From: Limanda limanda
Lineage: Eukaryota; Chordata; Actinopteri; Pleuronectiformes; Pleuronectidae
Length of the DNA: 64,000 bases
Assembly (NCBI RefSeq): GCF_963576545.1
Contig: NW_026870557.1
Span: 248,001 to 312,000, forward strand
Direction of reading: 5' to 3'
Part shown: positions 61,011-64,000 of the stretch, piece by piece
How positions within the stretch are numbered: the first letter of the stretch is position 1
Layout: every line of letters starts with the position of its first letter
Translations under genes and position numbers: made by a program
The notes under the pieces: model-generated
What the model was told of the DNA's origin: nothing
Seen by the model: only the letters and a program-made list of their open reading frames with translations
Database searches by the model: none

Positions 61011-62777
61011 CTAAATGGGGTTGCGCGCATCGATCGGTACCATCCTTGAGCTTCTCCGACTTTCGGAAGGGTTAGGGTTAGGGTTAGGGATGAAAGCACA
61101 TAGGAGAAAGAGATATTCTTGAATAACTTTTTTTGTGAAGGTCGGAGAGACTTGGAAAGTGGTTGCATCTGGACTAATTTGGGTCCTGCGGATCGATTGG
61201 TACCATCCCCGAGCTTGTACGACCTTCGGAAGAGGTCGACCGACGAAATTCCCCCAAATCTGAGGAGATATTCTTGAATAACTTTTTTTGTGAAGGTCGG
61301 AGAGACTTGCAAGTAGGCTCTACCCCCACTAAATAGGGTAGCGCGCATCGATCGGTACCATCCTTGAGCTTCTCCGACTTTCGGAAGGGTTAGGGTTAGG
61401 GTTAGGGATGAAAGCACATAGGAGAAAGAGATATTCTTGAATAACTTTTTTTGTGAAGGTCGGAGAGACTTGCAAGTAGGCTCTACCCCCACTAAATGGG
61501 GTAGCGCGCATCGATCGGTACCATCCTTGAGCTTCTCCGACTTTCGGAAGGGTTAGGGTTAGGGTTAGGGATGAAAGCACATAGGAGAAAGAGATATTCT
61601 TGAATAACTTTTTTTGTGAAGGTCGGAGAGACTTGCAAGTAGGCTCTACCCCCACTAAATGGGGTAGCGCGCATCGATCGGTACCATCCTTGAGCTTCTC
61701 CGACTTTCGGAAGGGTTAGGGTTAGGGTTAGGGATGAAAGCACATAGGAGAAAGAGATATTCTTGAATAACTTTTTTTGTGAAGGTCGGAGAGACTTGGA
61801 AAGTGGTTGCATCTGGACTAATTTGGGTCCTGCGGATCGATTGGTACCATCCCCGAGCTTGTACGACCTTCGGAAGAGGTCGACCGACGAAATTCCCCCA
61901 AATCTGAGGAGATATTCTTGAATAACTTTTTTTGTGAAGGTTGGAGAGACTTGCAAGTAGGCTCTACCCCCACTAAATGGGGTAGCGCGCATCGATCGGT
62001 ACCATCCTTGAGCTTCTCCGACTTTCGGAAGGGTTAGGGTTAGGGTTAGGGATGAAAGCACATAGGAGAAAGAGATATTCTTGAATAACTTTTTTTGTGA
62101 AGGTCGGAGAGACTTGCAAGTAGGCTCTACCCCCACTAAATGGGGTAGCGCGCATCGATCGGTACCATCCTTGAGCTTCTCCGACTTTCGGAAGGGTTAG
62201 GGTTAGGGTTAGGGATGAAAGCACATAGGAGAAAGAGATATTCTTGAATAACTTTTTTTGTGAAGGTCGGAGAGACTTGGAAAGTGGTTGCATCTGGACT
62301 AATTTGGGTCCTGCGGATCGATTGGTACCATCCCCGAGCTTGTACGACCTTCGGAAGAGGTCGACCGACGAAATTCCCCCAAATCTGAGGAGATATTCTT
62401 GAATAACTTTTTTTGTGAAGGTTGGAGAGACTTGCAAGTAGGCTCTACCCCCACTAAATGGGGTAGCGCGCATCGATCGGTACCATCCTTGAGCTTCTCC
62501 GACTTTCGGAAGGGTTAGGGTTAGGGTTAGGGATGAAAGCACATAGGAGAAAGAGATATTCTTGAATAACTTTTTTTGTGAAGGTCGGAGAGACTTGCAA
62601 GTAGGCTCTACCCCCACTAAATGGGGTAGCGCGCATCGATCGGTACCATCCTTGAGCTTCTCCGACTTTCGGAAGGGTTAGGGTTAGGGTTAGGGATGAA
62701 AGCACATAGGAGAAAGATATTCTTGAATAACTTTTTTTGTGAAGGTCGGAGAGACTTGCAAGTAGGCTCTACCCCCA
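61011..62777 (+). repeat. 1,767-bp higher-order repeat, copy 1
   Basis: Eight A and three B with the 2-bp deletion unit at its end (near 62714). Markers are AAATAGGGTAG near 61333 and GAAGGTTGGAG at 61938 and 62419. It contains two identical-looking AAB trimers at 61492-62453. Confidence 0.9.
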
Positions 62778-64000
62778 CTAAATGGGGTTGCGCGCATCGA
62801 TCGGTACCATCCTTGAGCTTCTCCGACTTTCGGAAGGGTTAGGGTTAGGGTTAGGGATGAAAGCACATAGGAGAAAGAGATATTCTTGAATAACTTTTTT
62901 TGTGAAGGTCGGAGAGACTTGGAAAGTGGTTGCATCTGGACTAATTTGGGTCCTGCGGATCGATTGGTACCATCCCCGAGCTTGTACGACCTTCGGAAGA
63001 GGTCGACCGACGAAATTCCCCCAAATCTGAGGAGATATTCTTGAATAACTTTTTTTGTGAAGGTCGGAGAGACTTGCAAGTAGGCTCTACCCCCACTAAA
63101 TAGGGTAGCGCGCATCGATCGGTACCATCCTTGAGCTTCTCCGACTTTCGGAAGGGTTAGGGTTAGGGTTAGGGATGAAAGCACATAGGAGAAAGAGATA
63201 TTCTTGAATAACTTTTTTTGTGAAGGTCGGAGAGACTTGCAAGTAGGCTCTACCCCCACTAAATGGGGTAGCGCGCATCGATCGGTACCATCCTTGAGCT
63301 TCTCCGACTTTCGGAAGGGTTAGGGTTAGGGTTAGGGATGAAAGCACATAGGAGAAAGAGATATTCTTGAATAACTTTTTTTGTGAAGGTCGGAGAGACT
63401 TGCAAGTAGGCTCTACCCCCACTAAATGGGGTAGCGCGCATCGATCGGTACCATCCTTGAGCTTCTCCGACTTTCGGAAGGGTTAGGGTTAGGGTTAGGG
63501 ATGAAAGCACATAGGAGAAAGAGATATTCTTGAATAACTTTTTTTGTGAAGGTCGGAGAGACTTGGAAAGTGGTTGCATCTGGACTAATTTGGGTCCTGC
63601 GGATCGATTGGTACCATCCCCGAGCTTGTACGACCTTCGGAAGAGGTCGACCGACGAAATTCCCCCAAATCTGAGGAGATATTCTTGAATAACTTTTTTT
63701 GTGAAGGTTGGAGAGACTTGCAAGTAGGCTCTACCCCCACTAAATGGGGTAGCGCGCATCGATCGGTACCATCCTTGAGCTTCTCCGACTTTCGGAAGGG
63801 TTAGGGTTAGGGTTAGGGATGAAAGCACATAGGAGAAAGAGATATTCTTGAATAACTTTTTTTGTGAAGGTCGGAGAGACTTGCAAGTAGGCTCTACCCC
63901 CACTAAATGGGGTAGCGCGCATCGATCGGTACCATCCTTGAGCTTCTCCGACTTTCGGAAGGGTTAGGGTTAGGGTTAGGGATGAAAGCACATAGGAGAA
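62778..64000 (+). repeat. 1,767-bp higher-order repeat, copy 2 (cut by window end)
   Basis: Repeats 61011 onward with AAATAGGGTAG near 63100 and GAAGGTTGGAG near 63708. The window ends 98 bp into the A unit that starts at 63903, just after its telomeric block (63961-63981). Confidence 0.9.

Larger units (their letters stand above)
1..64000 (+). repeat. Two-monomer satellite array with embedded TTAGGG repeats
   Basis: The entire window is tandem copies of a 163-bp monomer (A) and a 155-bp monomer (B), all in one orientation and with no unique sequence between them. Boundary spacing is almost always 163 bp (A followed by A) or 318 bp (A then B). From 156 to 63903 this gives 290 A, 106 B and one hybrid; the window begins inside an A and ends 98 bp into another. 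Copies differ by scattered single-base changes and a few 2- or 6-bp indels. Nothing resembling a promoter, gene, tRNA, rRNA or transposon terminus is visible. Monomer length near that of a nucleosome plus linker, with higher-order structure, is typical of centromeric, pericentromeric or subtelomeric satellites in eukaryotes. Which of these it is cannot be told from the sequence. Confidence 0.98.

Noticed and set aside
1..64000. CRISPR array
   Set aside because: Units are 155-163 bp with no unique spacers between short direct repeats, and the DNA is eukaryotic satellite.
1..64000. A true chromosome end or a long interstitial telomere tract
   Set aside because: TTAGGG occurs only as 2-4 hexamers inside each A unit; there is no extended uninterrupted tract.
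1..64000. Retrotransposon or DNA transposon insertions
   Set aside because: No break in the monomer periodicity other than 2- or 6-bp indels and the hybrid unit; no terminal repeats or target-site duplications.
1..64000. Assignment to a named species or named satellite family
   Set aside because: I do not recognise the monomers, and TTAGGG telomeres occur in too many lineages to decide without a database search.

Overview
The whole 64-kb window is one uninterrupted, head-to-tail satellite DNA array. I see no protein-coding gene, RNA gene, transposon, CRISPR array or unique sequence in it. It is built from two related monomers. Monomer A is 163 bp and carries an embedded block of human-type telomere repeat, (GGGTTA)3GGG. 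Monomer B is 155 bp and has an unrelated 32-bp block at the same place. Using the CTA of the ACTAAAT motif as the A-unit boundary, I placed boundaries from 156 to 63903. The spacing fits 290 A units, 106 B units and one A/B hybrid; after small indels (19 x -6, 2 x +6, 3 x -2 bp) the total matches the measured length exactly. Every unit has the same orientation, with TTAGGG always on the + strand.

Organism: certainly a eukaryote, because of megasatellite-like tandem DNA with nucleosome-sized monomers, higher-order repeats and telomeric hexamers. TTAGGG telomeres occur in vertebrates, many other animals, many fungi and protists, and some plants (for example many Asparagales), so the sequence alone does not settle the lineage. 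Many of the variants separating copies are CpG transitions, which suggests a genome with cytosine methylation. A centromeric, pericentromeric or subtelomeric position is likely but not shown.

Layout: the basic rhythm is A-A-B (481 bp), but runs of A between successive B units vary from 1 to 8. On top of this lie nested higher-order repeats (HORs) that change along the window. 1-1598 holds simple AAB/AAAB units; 1599-7374 holds two 2,888-bp units; 7375-12852 holds two 2,739-bp units. About 12.5-18.8 kb is copied at about 23.0-29.2 kb (shift 10,449 bp), and 10.8-12.7 kb is copied at 20.4-22.3 kb (shift 9,650 bp). 30.7-35.7 kb holds 2,576/3,057-bp units; 35.2-51.4 kb holds a 7,690-bp unit made of 3,681 + 4,009 bp halves; 52.0-56.5 kb holds two 2,252-bp units; 56.2-61.0 kb holds two 2,407-bp units; and 61.0 kb to the end holds 1,767-bp units. 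A hybrid monomer at 22340-22494 and a chimeric HOR junction near 42.9-43.1 kb record unequal exchange.

The long open frames on the - strand are accidental. A shifts frame by +1 and B by +2, so an AB pair (318 bp, 106 codons) keeps the frame open. The most notable property is that each intact A unit has exactly four G3 runs, the minimum for an intramolecular telomeric G-quadruplex. The window therefore carries about 260 such motifs at near-nucleosomal spacing.
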